NCBI RefSeq assembly: GCF_032854445.1
Contig: NW_027018373.1
Span: 1 to 34,133 of the forward strand
Source of the DNA: Liolophura sinensis
Taxonomy: Eukaryota > Mollusca > Polyplacophora > Chitonida > Chitonidae
Reading direction: 5' to 3'
DNA length: 34,133 nt
Shown piece after piece: positions 10,287 to 22,369 of this stretch (position 1 is its first letter; each line of letters starts with the position of its first letter). The notes beneath the pieces are model-generated. The model was not told the origin of the DNA. It searched no databases and saw nothing but the letters and a program-made list of their open reading frames with translations. The position numbers were made by a program, and so were the translations under genes.

Positions 10287-10835
10287 TTGAATGATCATTT
10301 ATGTCATAATCACGTGCCCAGCAACGGCTCTTACTCCATGGAAACCAGGGAAATTTGCAATTTTTCAACAGCTGCCGATGCCTGGCTCAATTCCGCATCT
10401 TTTGGCACCTTATTCATGTGGGTCTGTGGTCAGTTGTACTTTTTACAGCAGACTGTATCAAGTACCTTGTGTTTTTCACGTACAAATGGTGTGGTTTTTC
10501 TACACGTAGATAAAGACATTGAGATTGTCTTGCACTTAGAAGTAAGGCAATTGCTGGGTGAGTTAAATGGGCTTAGCCCAAAGATTTGACGTCTTCTGGG
10601 CTACCGAAGGGCACATAACTTATAGTCAAAAGTTGAATATAGTAATGACCAGTCGCGATTGTACAGAGTGCAGTGTAGCCGATTTCAATTAACAAAAAGA
10701 CCAGGCAAAAATGCAAAAGTGGAAAAACTGTTCCAGTGCTGCTGGTAAGAGGCTAATCCGACGTATTTTGTGACGAGAAATCGAATGGTGCAAACCGTGT
10801 TGCTCTCCGACCAATACTTTTGGCTGTAGTGACAA
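10287..10835. repeat. Copy 19, type M
   Basis: 549 bp. It has ccgcat, gtctgtggtcag, gtgtttttcacg, cttagccc, gagtgcag, cgagaaat and accgtgttg. Confidence 0.96.
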
Positions 10836-11384
10836 TTGAATGATCATTTATGTCATAATCACGTGCCCAGCAACGGCTCTTACTCCATGGAAACCAGGGA
10901 AATTTGCAATTTTTCAAAAGCTGCCGATGCCTGGCTCAATTCCTCATCTTTTGGCACCTTACTGAAGTGGGTCAGTGTTCAGTTGTACTTTTTACAGCAG
11001 ACTGTATCAAGTACCTTGTGTTTTTCACGTACAAATGGTGTGGTTTTTCTACACGTAGATAAAGACATTGAGATTGTCTTGCACTTAGAAGTAAGGCAAT
11101 TGCTGGGTGAGTTAAATGGGCTTGGCCCAAAGATTTGACGTCTTCTGGGCTACCGAAGGGCACATAACTTATAGTCAAAAGTTGAATATAGTAATGACCA
11201 GTCGCGATTGTACAGAGTGCAGTGTAGCCGATTTCAATTAACAAAAAGACCAGGCAAAAATGCAAAAGTGGAAAATCTGTTCCAGTGCTGCTGGTAAGAG
11301 GCTAATCCGACGTATTTTGTGACGACAAATCGAATGGTGCAAACCGCGTTGCTCTCCGACCAATACTTTTGCCTGTAGTGACAA
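10836..11384. repeat. Copy 20, type A with gtgttttt
   Basis: 549 bp. A-type with gtgtttttcacg instead of gtggttttcacg and a private ttcaaaagc. The same A variant (gtgttttt) precedes a G copy again at copies 51, 58 and 60. Confidence 0.96.
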
Positions 11385-11933
11385 CTGAATGATAATTTAT
11401 GTCATAATCACGTGCCCAGCAACGGCTCTTACTCCATGGAAACCAGGGAAATTTGCATTTTTTCAACAGCTGCCGATGCCTGGCTCAATTCCTCATCTTA
11501 TGGCACCTTATTCATGTGGGTCTGTGGTCTGTTGTACTTTTTACAGCAGACTGTATCAAGTACCTTGTGTTTTTCACGTACAAATGGTGTGGTTTTTCTA
11601 CACGTAGATAAAGACATTGAGATTGTCTTGGACTTAGAAGTAAGACAATTGCTGGGTGAGTTAAATGGGCTTAGCCCAAAGATTTCAAGTCTTCTGAGCT
11701 ACCGAAGGGCACATAACTTATAGTCAAAAGTTGAATATAGTAATGACCAGTCGCGATTGTACAGAGTACAGTGTAGCCGATTTCAATTAACAAAAAGACC
11801 AAGCAAAAATGCAAAAGTGGAAAAACTGTTCCAGTGCTGCTGGTAAGAGGCTAATCCGACGTATTTTGTGACGAGAAATCGAATGGTGCAAACCGCGTTG
11901 CTCTCCGACCAATACTTTTGGCTGTAGCGACAA
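11385..11933. repeat. Copy 21, type G
   Basis: 549 bp. It starts ctgaatgataattt. It has gtctgtggtctg, ttggactt, gtaagac and tcaagtcttctgagc (TGACGTC lost). Close to copies 43 and 61. Confidence 0.96.
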
Positions 11934-12482
11934 TTGATTGATCATTGATGTCATAATCACGTGCCCAGCAACGGCTCTTACTCCATGGAAACCAGGGATA
12001 TTTGCAATTTTTTACCAGCTGCCGATGCCTGGCCCAATTCCACATCTTTTGGCACCTTATAAATGTGGGTCAGTGTTTAGTTGTACTTTTTACAGCAGAC
12101 TGTAGCAAGTACCTTGTGTTTTTTATGTACAAATGGTGTGGTTTTTCTACACGTAGATAAAGACATTGAGATTGTCTTGGACTTAGAAGTAAGACAATTG
12201 CTGGGTGAGTTAAATGGGCTTAGCCCAAAGATTTGACGTCTTCTGGGCTACCGAAGGGCACATAACTTATAGTCAAAAGTTGAATATAGTAATGACCAGT
12301 CGCGATTGTACAGAGTACAGTGTAGCCGATTTCAATTAACAAAAAGACCAGGCAAAAATGCAAAAGTGGAAAAACTGTTCCAGTGCTGCTGGTAAGAGGC
12401 TAATCCGACGTATTTTGTGACGACAAATCGAATGGTGCAAACCGCGTTGCTCTCCGACCAATACTTTTGCCTGTAGTGACAA
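11934..12482. repeat. Copy 22, type D
   Basis: 549 bp. It has gattgatcattgatg, gatatt, tttttaccagc, ccacat, ttataaatg, gtagcaag, ttttatg and ttggactt. Counterparts are copies 44 and 62. Confidence 0.96.
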
Positions 12483-13031
12483 TTGAATGATCATTTATGT
12501 CATAATCACGTGCCCAGCAACGGCTCTTACTTTATGGAAACCAGGGAAATTTCCAATTTTTCAACAGCTGCCGATGCCTGGCTCAATTCCGCATCTTTTG
12601 GCACCTTACTGAAGTGGGTCAGTGTTCGGTTGTACTTTTTACAGCAGACTGTATCAAGTACTTTGTGGTTTTCACGTACAAATGGTGTGGTTTTTCTACA
12701 CGTAGATAAAGACATTGAGATTGTCTTGCACTTAGATGTAAGGCAATTGCTGGGTGAGTTAAATGGGCTTAGCCCAAAGATTTGACGTCTTCTGGGCTAC
12801 CGAAGGGCACATAACTTATAGTCAAAAGTTGAATATAGTAATGACCAGTCGCGATTGTACAGAGTACAGTTTAGCCGATTTCAATTAACAAAAAGACCAG
12901 GCAAATATGCAAAAGTGGAAAAACTGTTCCAGTGCTGCTGGTAACAAGCTAATCCGACGTATTTTGTGACGAGAAATCGAATGGTGCAAACCGCGTTGCT
13001 CTCCGACCAATACTTTTGGCTGTAGTGACAA
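12483..13031. repeat. Copy 23, type E
   Basis: 549 bp. It has tactttatgg, gttcggttg, gatgtaagg, caaatatg and taacaagc; private aaatttcc and gtactttg. Counterpart is copy 45. Confidence 0.96.
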
Positions 13032-13581
13032 TTGAATGATCATTTATGTCATAATCACGTGCCCAGCAACGGCTCTTACTCCATGGAAACCAGGGAAATT
13101 TGCAATTTTTCAACAGCTGCCGATGCCTGGCTCAATTCTGCATCTTTTGGCACCTTACCGAAGTGGGTCAGTGTTTAGTTGTACTTTTTACAGCAGACTG
13201 TATCAAGTACCTTGTGTTTTTCACGTACAAATGGTGTGGTTTTATCTACACGTAGATAAAGACATTGAGATTGTCTTGCACTTAGAGGTAAGACAATTGC
13301 TGGGTGAGTTAACTGGGCTTAACCGAAAGATTTGACGTCTTCTGGGCTACCGAAGGGCACATAACTTATAGTCAAAAGTCGAATATAGTAATGACCAGTC
13401 GCGATTGTACAGAGTACAGTTTAGCCGATTTCAATTAACAAAAAGACCAGGTAAAAATGCAAAAGTGGAAAAACTGTTCCAGTGCTGCTGGTAAGAGGCT
13501 AATCCGACGTATTTTGTGACGAGAAATCGAATGGTGCAAACCGCGTTGCTCTCCGACCAATACTTTTGCCTGTAGTGACAA
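13032..13581. repeat. Copy 24, type F
   Basis: 550 bp, with one extra A in ttttatctac. It has ctgcat, accgaagtg, gaggtaagac, gttaactggg, ttaaccgaaag and aaagtcgaa. Counterpart is copy 46. Confidence 0.96.
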
Positions 13582-14131
13582 TTGAATGATCATTTATGTC
13601 ATAATCACGTGCCAAGCAACGGCTCTTACTCCATGGAAACCAGGGATATTTGCAATTTTTTAACAGCTGCCAATGCCTGGCCAAATTCCACATCTTTTGG
13701 CACCTTATAAATGTGGGTCAGTGTTTAGTTGTACTTTTTACAGCAGACTGTATCAAGTACCTTGTGGTTTTCACGTACAAATGGTGTGGTTTTTCTACAC
13801 GTAGATAAAGACATTGAGATTGTCTTGCACTTAGAAGTAAGGCAATTGCTGGGTGAGTTAAATGGGCTTGGCCCAAAGATTTGACGTCTTCTGGGCTACC
13901 GAAGGGCACATAACTTATAGTCAAAAGTTGAATATAGTAATGAGCAGTCGCGATTGTACAGAGTGCAGTGTAGCCGGTTTCAATTAACAAAAAGACCAGG
14001 CAAAAAATGCAAAAGTGGACAAACTGTTCCAGTGCTGCTGGTAAGAGGCTAATCCGACGTATTTTGTGACGACAAATCGAATGGTGCAAACCGCGTTGCT
14101 CTCCGACCAATACTTTTTCCTGTAGTGACAA
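13582..14131. repeat. Copy 25, D/A chimera
   Basis: 550 bp, with one extra A in caaaaaatg. The 5' part is D (gtgccaagc, gatatt, gccaatgcc, ttataaatg, tgtttag). The 3' part is A-like (gtggttttcacg, cttggccc, gagtgcag) with gccggttt and gtggacaaac. Confidence 0.95.
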
Positions 14132-14679
14132 TTGAATGATCATTTATGTCATAATCACGTGCCCAGCAACGGCTCTTACTCCATGGAAACCAGGGGAAAT
14201 TTGCAATTTTTCAACAGCTGCCGATGCCTGGCTCAATTCCTCATCTTTTGGCACCTTATTCATGTGGGTCTGTGGTCTGTTGTACTTTTTACAGCAGACT
14301 GTATCAAGTACCTTGTGTTTTTCACGTACAAATGGTTTGGTTTTTCTACACGTAGATAAAGACATTGAGATTGGACTTAGAGGTAAGACAATTGCTGGGT
14401 GGGGTAAATGGGCTTAGCCCAAAGATTTTCAGGGTCTTCTGAGCTACCGAAGGGCACATAACTTATAGTCAAAAGTTGAATATAGTAATGACCAGTCGCG
14501 ATTGTACAGAGTACAGTGTAGCCGATTTCAATTAACAAAAAGACCAGATAAAAATGCAAAAGTGGAAAAACTGTTCCAGTGCTGCTGGTAAGAGGCTAAT
14601 CCGACGTATTTTGTGACAAGAAATCGAATGGTGCAAAACCGCGTTGCTCTCCGACCAATACTTTTGGCTGTAGCGACAA
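14132..14679. repeat. Copy 26, type G with several indels
   Basis: 548 bp net. It carries gggg for ggg, a 5-bp loss giving gagattggac (near 14373), extra bases in attttcagggtc and an extra A in gcaaaaccg. gtggggtaa replaces gtgagttaa. Counterpart is copy 52. Confidence 0.95.
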
Positions 14680-15229
14680 TTGATTGATCATTGATGTCAT
14701 AATCACGTGCCCAGCAACGGCTCTTACTCCATGGAAACCAGGGATATCTGCAATTTTTTAACAGCTGCCGATGCCTGGCCCAATTTTTCATCTTTTGGCA
14801 CATTATTGAAGTGGGTCAGTGCTCAGTTGTACTTTTTACAGCAGACTGTATCAAGTACCTTGTGGTTTTCACGTACAAATGGTGTGGTTTTTCTACACGT
14901 AGATAAAGACATTGAGATTGTCTTGCACTTAGAAGTAAGGCAATTGCTGGGTGAGTTAAATGGGCTTAGCCCAAAGATTTGACGTCTTCTGGGCTACCGA
15001 AGGCACATAACTTATAGTCAAAAGTTGAATATAGTAATGACCAGTCGCGATTGTACAGAGTACAGTTTAAGCCGATTTTCAATTAACAAAAAGACCAAGC
15101 AAAAATGCAAAAGTGGAAAAACTGTTCCAGTGCTACTAGTAAGAGGCTAATCCGACGTATTTTGTGACGAGAAATCGAATGGTGCAAACCGCGTTGCTCT
15201 CCAACCAATACTTTTGGCTCTGGCGACAG
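14680..15229. repeat. Copy 27, type H
   Basis: 550 bp. It has gatatctgc, caatttttcatc, cacattattgaag and gctcag. Small indels give gaaggcac, gtttaagccg and gattttc. It ends with ctactag, ctccaacc and ctctggcg. Counterpart is copy 53. Confidence 0.95.
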
Positions 15230-15779
15230 ATCCATGATCATTGATGTCATAATCACGTGCCCAGCAACGGCTCTTACTCCATGGAAACCAGGGATATTTG
15301 CAATTTTTTTAACAGCTGCCGATGCCTGGCCCAATTCCACATCTTTTGGCACCTTATAAATGTGGGTCAGTGCTTAGTTGTACTTTTTACAGCAGACTGT
15401 ATCAAGTACCTTGTGTTTTTTATGTACAAATGGTGTGGTTTTTCTACACGTAGATAAAGACATTGAGATTGTCTTGCACTTAGAAGTAAGACAATTGCTG
15501 GGTGAGTTAAATGGGCTTGGCCCAAAGCTTTGACGTCTTCTGGGCTACCGAAGGGCAAATAACTTATAGTCAAAAGTTGAATATAGTAATGACCAGTCGC
15601 GATTGTACAGAGTACAGTTTAGCCGATTTCAATTAACAAAAAGACCAGGCAAATATGCAAAAGTGGAAAAACTGTTCCAGTGCTGCTGGTAACAAGCTAA
15701 TCCGACGTATTTTGTGACGAGAAATCGAATGGTGCAAACCGCGTTGCTCTCCGACCAACACTTTTGGCTGTAGTGACAA
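15230..15779. repeat. Copy 28, type D
   Basis: 550 bp. It begins at the agatccatg variant. It has gatatt, an extra T in the T-run, ccacat, ttataaatg, gtgcttag, ttttatg, aaagctttgac, caaatatg and taacaagc. Counterparts are copies 32 and 54. Confidence 0.95.
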
Positions 15780-16328
15780 TTGAATGATCATTTATGTCAT
15801 AATCACGTGCCCAGCAACGGCTCTTACTCCATGGAAACCAGGGAAATTTGCAATTTTTCAACAGCTGCCGATGCCTGGCTCAATTCCGCATCTTTTGGCA
15901 CCTTACTGAAGTGGGTCAGTGTTTAGTTGTACTTTTTACAGCAGACTGTATCAAGTACCTTGTGCTTTTCACGTACAAATGGTGTGGTTTTTCTACACGT
16001 AGATAAAGACATTGAGATTGTCTTGCACTTAGAAGTAAGGCAATTGCTGGGTGAGTTAAATGGGCTTGGCCCAAAGATTTGACGTCTTCTGGGCTACCGA
16101 AGGGCACATAACTTATAGTCAAAAGTTGAATATAGTAATGACCAGTCGCGATTGTACAGAGTGCAGTGTAGCCGGTTTCAATTAACAAAAAGACCAAGCA
16201 AAAATGCAAAAGTGGAAAAACTGTTCCAGTGCTGCTGGTAAGAGGCTAATCCGACGTATTTTGTGACGACAAATCGAATGGTGCAAACCGCGTTGCTCTC
16301 CGACCAATACTTTTGCCTGTAGTGACAA
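15780..16328. repeat. Copy 29, type P
   Basis: 549 bp. It has ccgcat, ttactgaag, tgtttag, a private gtgcttttcacg, cttggccc, gccggttt, gaccaagc and cgacaaat. Confidence 0.96.
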
Positions 16329-16877
16329 TTGAATGATCATTTATGTCATAATCACGTGCCCAGCAACGGCTCTTACTCCATGGAAACCAGGGAAATTTGC
16401 AATTTTTCAACAGCTGCCGATGCCTGGCTCAATTCCGCATCTTTTGGCGCCTTATTCTTGTGGATCTGTGGTCAGTTGTACTTTTTACAGCAGACTGTAT
16501 CAAGTACCTTGTGGTTTTCACGTACAAATGGTGTGGTTTTTCTACACGTAGATAAAGACATTGAGATTGTCTTGCACTTAGATGTAAGACAATTGCTGGG
16601 TGAGTTAAATGGGCTTAGCCCAAAGATTTGACGTCTTCTGGGCTACCGAAGGGCACATAACTTATAGTCAAAAGTTGAATATAGTAATGACCAGTCGCGA
16701 TTGTACAGAGTACAGTTTAGCCGATTTCAATTAACAAAAAGACCAGGCAAATATGCAAAAGTGGACAAACTGTTCCAGTGCTGCTGGTAACAAGCTAATC
16801 CGACGTATTTTGTGACGAGAAATCGAATGGTGCAAACCGCGTTGCTCTCCGACCAATACTTTTGGCTGTAGTGACAA
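16329..16877. repeat. Copy 30, type M2
   Basis: 549 bp. It has ggcgcc, a private ttattcttg, tggatctgtgg, gatgtaagac, gtttagcc, caaatatg and gtggacaaac. Confidence 0.96.
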
Positions 16878-17426
16878 TTGAATGATCATTTATGTCATAA
16901 TCACGTGCCCAGCAACGGCTCTTACTCCATGGAAACCAGGGAAATTTGCAATTTTTCAACAGCTGCCGATGCCTGGCTCAATTCCGCATCTTTTGGCGCC
17001 TTATTCATGTGGATCTGTGGTCAGTTGTACTTTTTACAGCAGACTGTATCAAGTACCTTGTGGTTTTCACGTACAAATGGTGTGGTTTTTCTACACGTAG
17101 ATAAAGACATTGAGATTGTCTTGCACTTAGATGTAAGGCAATTGCTGGGTGAGTTAAATGGGCTTAGCCCAAAGATTTGACGTCTTCTGGGCTACCGAAG
17201 GGCACATAACTTATAGTCAAAAGTTGAATATAGTAATGACCAGTCGCGATTGTACAGAGTACAGTTTAGCCGATTTCAATTAACAAAAAGACCAAGCAAA
17301 AATGCAAAAGTGGAAAAACTGTTCCAGTGCTACTAGTAAGAGGCTAATCCGACGTATTTTGTGACGAGAAATCGAATGGTGCAAACCGCGTTGCTCTCCA
17401 ACCAATACTTTTGGCTGTAGCGACAG
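16878..17426. repeat. Copy 31, type M2
   Basis: 549 bp. It is a second, adjacent ggcgcc/tggatctg copy with gatgtaagg. Its tail instead has gaccaagc, ctactag and ctccaacc as in H copies 27 and 53, so it looks like an M2/H composite. Confidence 0.95.
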
Positions 17427-17975
17427 ATCCATGATCATTGATGTCATAATCACGTGCCCAGCAACGGCTCTTACTCCATGGAAACCAGGGATATTTGCAA
17501 TTTTTTAACAGCTGCCGATGCCTGGCCCAATTCCACATCTTTTGGCACCTTATAAATGTGGGTCAGTGTTTAGTTGTACTTTTTACAGCAGACTGTATCA
17601 AGTACCTTGTGTTTTTTATGTACAAATGGTGTGGTTTTTCTACACGTAGATAAAGACATTGAGATTGTCTTGCACTTAGAAGTAAGACAATTGCTGGGTG
17701 AGTTAAATGGGCTTGGCCCAAAGCTTTGACGTCTTCTGGGCTACCGAAGGGCACATAACTTATAGTCAAAAGTTGAATATAGTAATGACCAGTCGCGAAT
17801 GTACAGAGTACAGTGTAGCCGATTTCAATTAACAAAAAGACCAAGCAAAAATGCAAAAGTGGAAAAACTGTTCCAGTGCTGCTGGTAAGAGGCTAATCCG
17901 ACGTATTTTGTGACGAGAAATCGAATGGTGCAAACTGCGTTGCTCTCCGACCAATACTTTTGGCTGTAGCGACAA
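17427..17975. repeat. Copy 32, type D
   Basis: 549 bp. It begins agatccatg. It has ccacat, ttataaatg, ttttatg and aaagctttgac, then gcgaatgtac and aaactgcg, which it shares with copy 37. The 2746-bp duplication starts inside it. Confidence 0.96.
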
Positions 17976-18525
17976 TTGAATGATCATTTATGTCATAATC
18001 ACGTGCCCAGCAACGGCTCTTACTCCGTTAAAAACCAGGGAAATTTGCAATTTTTCAACATCTGCCGATGCCTGGCTCAATTCTGCATCTTTTGGCACCT
18101 TACTGAAGTGGGTCAGTGTTCAGTTGTACTTTTTACAGCAGACTGTATCAAGTACCTTGTGTTTTTCACGTACAAATGGTGTGGTTTTTCTACACGTAGA
18201 TAAAGACATTAAGATTGTCTTGCACTTAGAAGTAAGGCAATTGCTGGGTGAGTTAAATGGGCTTAGCCCAAAGATTTGACGTCTTCTGGGCTACCGAAGG
18301 GCACATAACTTATAGTCAAAAGTTGAATATAGTAATGACCAGTCGCGATTGTACAGAGTACAGTTTAGCCGATTTCAATTAACAAAAAGACGAAGCAAAA
18401 ATGCAAAAGTGGAAAAACTGTTCCAGTGCTACTAGTAAGAGCCTAATCCGACGTATTTTGTGACGAGAAATCGAATGGTGCAAACCGCGTTGCTCTCCGA
18501 CCAATACTTTTGGCTGTAGCGACAG
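17976..18525. repeat. Copy 33, type Q
   Basis: 550 bp. ctccgttaaaaacc replaces ctccatggaaacc (+1 bp). It has tcaacatctgcc, ctgcat, ttaagattg, gacgaagc, ctactag and gagcctaatc. All these marks recur in copy 38. Confidence 0.96.
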
Positions 18526-19074
18526 ATCAATGATCATTGATGTCATAATCACGTGCCCAGCAACGGCTCTTACTCCATGGAAACCAGGGATATTTGCAAT
18601 TTTTTAACAGCTGCCGATGCCTGGCTCAATTCCACATCTTTTGGCACCTTATAAGTGTGGGTCAGTGTTTAGTTGTACTTTTTACAGCAGACTGTGTCAA
18701 GTACCTTGTGTTTTTTATGTACAAATGGTGTGGTTTTTCTACACGTAGATAAAGACATTGAGATTGTCTTGCACTTAGATGTAAGGCAATTGCTGGGTGA
18801 GTTAAATGGGCTTAGCCCAAAGATTTGACGTCTTTTGGGCTACCGAAGGGCACATCACTTATAGTCAAAAGTTGAATATAGTAATGACCAGTCGCGATTG
18901 TACAGAGTACAGTTTAGCCGATTTCAATTAACAAAAAGACCAGGCAAATATGCAAAAGTGGAAAAACTGTTCCAGTGCTGCTGGTAACAAGCTAATCCGA
19001 CGTATTTTGTGACGAGAAATCGAATGGTGCAAACCGCGTTGCTCTCCGACCAATACTTTTGGCTGTAGTGACAA
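18526..19074. repeat. Copy 34, type D
   Basis: 549 bp. It begins agatcaatg. It has ccacat, ttataagtg, actgtgtcaag, ttttatg, gatgtaagg, gtcttttgggc, cacatcac and taacaagc. All recur in copy 39. Confidence 0.96.
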
Positions 19075-19623
19075 TTGAATGATCATTTATGTCATAATCA
19101 CGTGCCCAGCAACGGCTCTTACTCCATGGAAACCAGGGAAATTTGCAATTTTTCAACAGCTGCCGATGCCTGGCTCAATTCCGCATCTTTTGGCACCTTA
19201 TTCATGTGGGTCTGTGGTCAGTTGTACTTTTTACAGCAGACTGTATCAAGTACCTTGTGTTTTTCACGTACAAATGGTGTGGTTTTTCTACACGTAGATA
19301 AAGACATTGAGATTGTCTTGCACTTAGAAGTAAGGCAATTGCTGGGTGAGTTAAATGGGCTTGGCCCAAAGATTTGACGTCTTCTGGGCTACCGAAGGGC
19401 ACATAACTTATAGTCAAAAGTTGAATATAGTAATGACCAGTCGCGATTGTACAGAGTGCAGTGTAGCCGGTTTCAATTAACAAAAAGACCAGGCAAAAAT
19501 GCAAAAGTGGAAAAACTGTTCCAGTGCTGCTGGTAAGAGGCTAATCCGACGTATTTTGTGACGAGAAATCGAATGGTGCAAACCGTGTTGCTCTCCGACC
19601 AATACTTTTGGCTGTAGTGACAA
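19075..19623. repeat. Copy 35, type M
   Basis: 549 bp. It has ccgcat, gtctgtggtcag, gtgtttttcacg, cttggccc, gccggttt and accgtgttg. Counterpart is copy 40. Confidence 0.96.
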
Positions 19624-20172
19624 TTGAATGATCATTTATGTCATATTCACGTGCCCAGCAACGGCTCTTACTCCATGGAAACCAGGGAAATTTGCAATTT
19701 TTCAACAGCTGCCGATGCCTGGCTCAATTCCGCATCTTTTGGCACCTTACTGAAGTGGGTCAGTGTTTAGTTGTACTTTTTACAGCAGACTGTATCAAGT
19801 ACCTTGTGGTTTTCACGTACAAATGGTGTGGTTTTTCTACACGTAGATAAAGACATTGAGATTGTCTTGCACTTAGAAGTAAGGCAATTGCTGGGTGAGT
19901 TAAATGGGCTTGGCCCAAAGATTTGACGTCTTCTGGGCTACCGAAGGGCACATAACTTATAGTCAAAAGTTGAATATAGTAATGACCAGTCGCGATTGTA
20001 CAGAGTGCAGTGTAGCCGGTTTCAATTAACAAAAAGACCAAGCAAAAATGCAAAAGTGGAAAAACTGTTCCAGTGCTGCTGGTAAGAGGCTAATCCGACG
20101 TATTTTGTGACGAGAAATCGAATGGTGCAAACCGCGTTGCTCTCCGACCAATACTTTTGGCTGTAGCGACAA
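19624..20172. repeat. Copy 36, type P
   Basis: 549 bp. It has gtcatattcacg, ccgcat, ttactgaag, tgtttag, cttggccc, gccggttt and gaccaagc. Counterpart is copy 41 as far as base 20113. Confidence 0.96.
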
Positions 20173-20721
20173 TTGATTGATCATTGATGTCATAATCACG
20201 TACCCAGCAACGGCTCTTACTCCATGGAAACCAGGGATATTTGCAATTTTTTAACAGCTGCCGATGCCAGGCCCAATTCTGCATCTTTTGGCACCTTAAA
20301 AATGTGCGTCAGTGTTTAGTTGTACTTTTTACAGCAGACTGTATCAAGTACCTTGTGTTTTTTATGTACAAATGGTCTGGTTTTTCTACACGTAGATAAA
20401 GACATTGAGATTGTCTTGGACTTAGAAGTAAGACAATTGCTGGGTGAGTTAAATGGGCTTGGCCCAAAGATTTCAGGTCTTCTGGGCTACCGAAGGGCAC
20501 ATAACTTATAGTCAAAAGTTGAATATAGTAATGACCAGTCGCGAATGTACAGAGTACAGTGTAGCCGATTTCAATTAACAAAAAGACCAAGCAAAAATGC
20601 AAAAGTGGAAAAACTGTTCCAGTGCTGCTGGTAAGAGGCTAATCCGACGTATTTTGTGACGAGAAATCGAATGGTGCAAACTGCGTTGCTCTCCGACCAA
20701 TACTTTTGGCTGTAGCGACAA
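20173..20721. repeat. Copy 37, type D
   Basis: 549 bp. Private cacgtaccc, gatgccagg, ttaaaaatgtgcg and atggtctgg; also ttggactt and tcaggtcttctggg. From base 20477 it becomes identical to copy 32, so the duplication junction lies in this copy. Confidence 0.95.
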
Positions 20722-21271
20722 TTGAATGATCATTTATGTCATAATCACGTGCCCAGCAACGGCTCTTACTCCGTTAAAAACCAGGGAAATTTGCAATTTT
20801 TCAACATCTGCCGATGCCTGGCTCAATTCTGCATCTTTTGGCACCTTACTGAAGTGGGTCAGTGTTCAGTTGTACTTTTTACAGCAGACTGTATCAAGTA
20901 CCTTGTGTTTTTCACGTACAAATGGTGTGGTTTTTCTACACGTAGATAAAGACATTAAGATTGTCTTGCACTTAGAAGTAAGGCAATTGCTGGGTGAGTT
21001 AAATGGGCTTAGCCCAAAGATTTGACGTCTTCTGGGCTACCGAAGGGCACATAACTTATAGTCAAAAGTTGAATATAGTAATGACCAGTCGCGATTGTAC
21101 AGAGTACAGTTTAGCCGATTTCAATTAACAAAAAGACGAAGCAAAAATGCAAAAGTGGAAAAACTGTTCCAGTGCTACTAGTAAGAGCCTAATCCGACGT
21201 ATTTTGTGACGAGAAATCGAATGGTGCAAACCGCGTTGCTCTCCGACCAATACTTTTGGCTGTAGCGACAG
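20722..21271. repeat. Copy 38, type Q, duplicate of copy 33
   Basis: 550 bp. All marks I checked match copy 33, including ccgttaaaaa, tcaacatctgcc, ttaagattg, gacgaagc and gagcctaatc. Confidence 0.96.
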
Positions 21272-21820
21272 ATCAATGATCATTGATGTCATAATCACGT
21301 GCCCAGCAACGGCTCTTACTCCATGGAAACCAGGGATATTTGCAATTTTTTAACAGCTGCCGATGCCTGGCTCAATTCCACATCTTTTGGCACCTTATAA
21401 GTGTGGGTCAGTGTTTAGTTGTACTTTTTACAGCAGACTGTGTCAAGTACCTTGTGTTTTTTATGTACAAATGGTGTGGTTTTTCTACACGTAGATAAAG
21501 ACATTGAGATTGTCTTGCACTTAGATGTAAGGCAATTGCTGGGTGAGTTAAATGGGCTTAGCCCAAAGATTTGACGTCTTTTGGGCTACCGAAGGGCACA
21601 TCACTTATAGTCAAAAGTTGAATATAGTAATGACCAGTCGCGATTGTACAGAGTACAGTTTAGCCGATTTCAATTAACAAAAAGACCAGGCAAATATGCA
21701 AAAGTGGAAAAACTGTTCCAGTGCTGCTGGTAACAAGCTAATCCGACGTATTTTGTGACGAGAAATCGAATGGTGCAAACCGCGTTGCTCTCCGACCAAT
21801 ACTTTTGGCTGTAGTGACAA
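21272..21820. repeat. Copy 39, type D, duplicate of copy 34
   Basis: 549 bp. Shares agatcaatg, ttataagtg, actgtgtcaag, gtcttttgggc and cacatcac with copy 34. Confidence 0.96.
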
Positions 21821-22369
21821 TTGAATGATCATTTATGTCATAATCACGTGCCCAGCAACGGCTCTTACTCCATGGAAACCAGGGAAATTTGCAATTTTTC
21901 AACAGCTGCCGATGCCTGGCTCAATTCCGCATCTTTTGGCACCTTATTCATGTGGGTCTGTGGTCAGTTGTACTTTTTACAGCAGACTGTATCAAGTACC
22001 TTGTGTTTTTCACGTACAAATGGTGTGGTTTTTCTACACGTAGATAAAGACATTGAGATTGTCTTGCACTTAGAAGTAAGGCAATTGCTGGGTGAGTTAA
22101 ATGGGCTTGGCCCAAAGATTTGACGTCTTCTGGGCTACCGAAGGGCACATAACTTATAGTCAAAAGTTGAATATAGTAATGACCAGTCGCGATTGTACAG
22201 AGTGCAGTGTAGCCGGTTTCAATTAACAAAAAGACCAGGCAAAAATGCAAAAGTGGAAAAACTGTTCCAGTGCTGCTGGTAAGAGGCTAATCCGACGTAT
22301 TTTGTGACGAGAAATCGAATGGTGCAAACCGTGTTGCTCTCCGACCAATACTTTTGGCTGTAGTGACAA
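21821..22369. repeat. Copy 40, type M, duplicate of copy 35
   Basis: 549 bp. Shares every mark noted for copy 35, including gccggttt and accgtgttg. Confidence 0.96.

Larger units (their letters stand above)
11385..13860. repeat. Higher-order block G-D-E-F-D, first occurrence
   Basis: Copies 21-25 up to about the middle of copy 25. The same order and the same rare variants recur 12083 bp downstream at copies 43-47. The two differ at scattered positions (for example gtgtttag/gtgttcag, aaatttcc/aaatttgc, gaccaagc/gactaggt), so this duplication is older than the 2746-bp one. Confidence 0.88.
14132..15779. repeat. Higher-order block G-H-D, first occurrence
   Basis: Copies 26-28. Rare marks atggtttgg, agataaaaatg, gacaagaaat, gatatctgc, attattgaag, ctactag and agatccatg recur in order at 28410-30057. 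This occurrence carries many single-base indels and a 5-bp loss that the other lacks. Confidence 0.88.
17731..20476. repeat. Five-copy 2746-bp tandem duplication, first unit
   Basis: Offset 2746 maps this segment onto 20477-23222. All rare marks I compared from 17731 to 20113 are shared, including gcgaatgtac, ccgttaaaaa, gacgaagc, actgtgtcaag, gtcttttgggc and gtcatattcacg. I found no difference by eye in that 2383-bp part. The last 363 bp (20114-20476) differ from 22860-23222. Upstream of 17731 the alignment breaks at aagctttgac against agatttcagg. Confidence 0.9.
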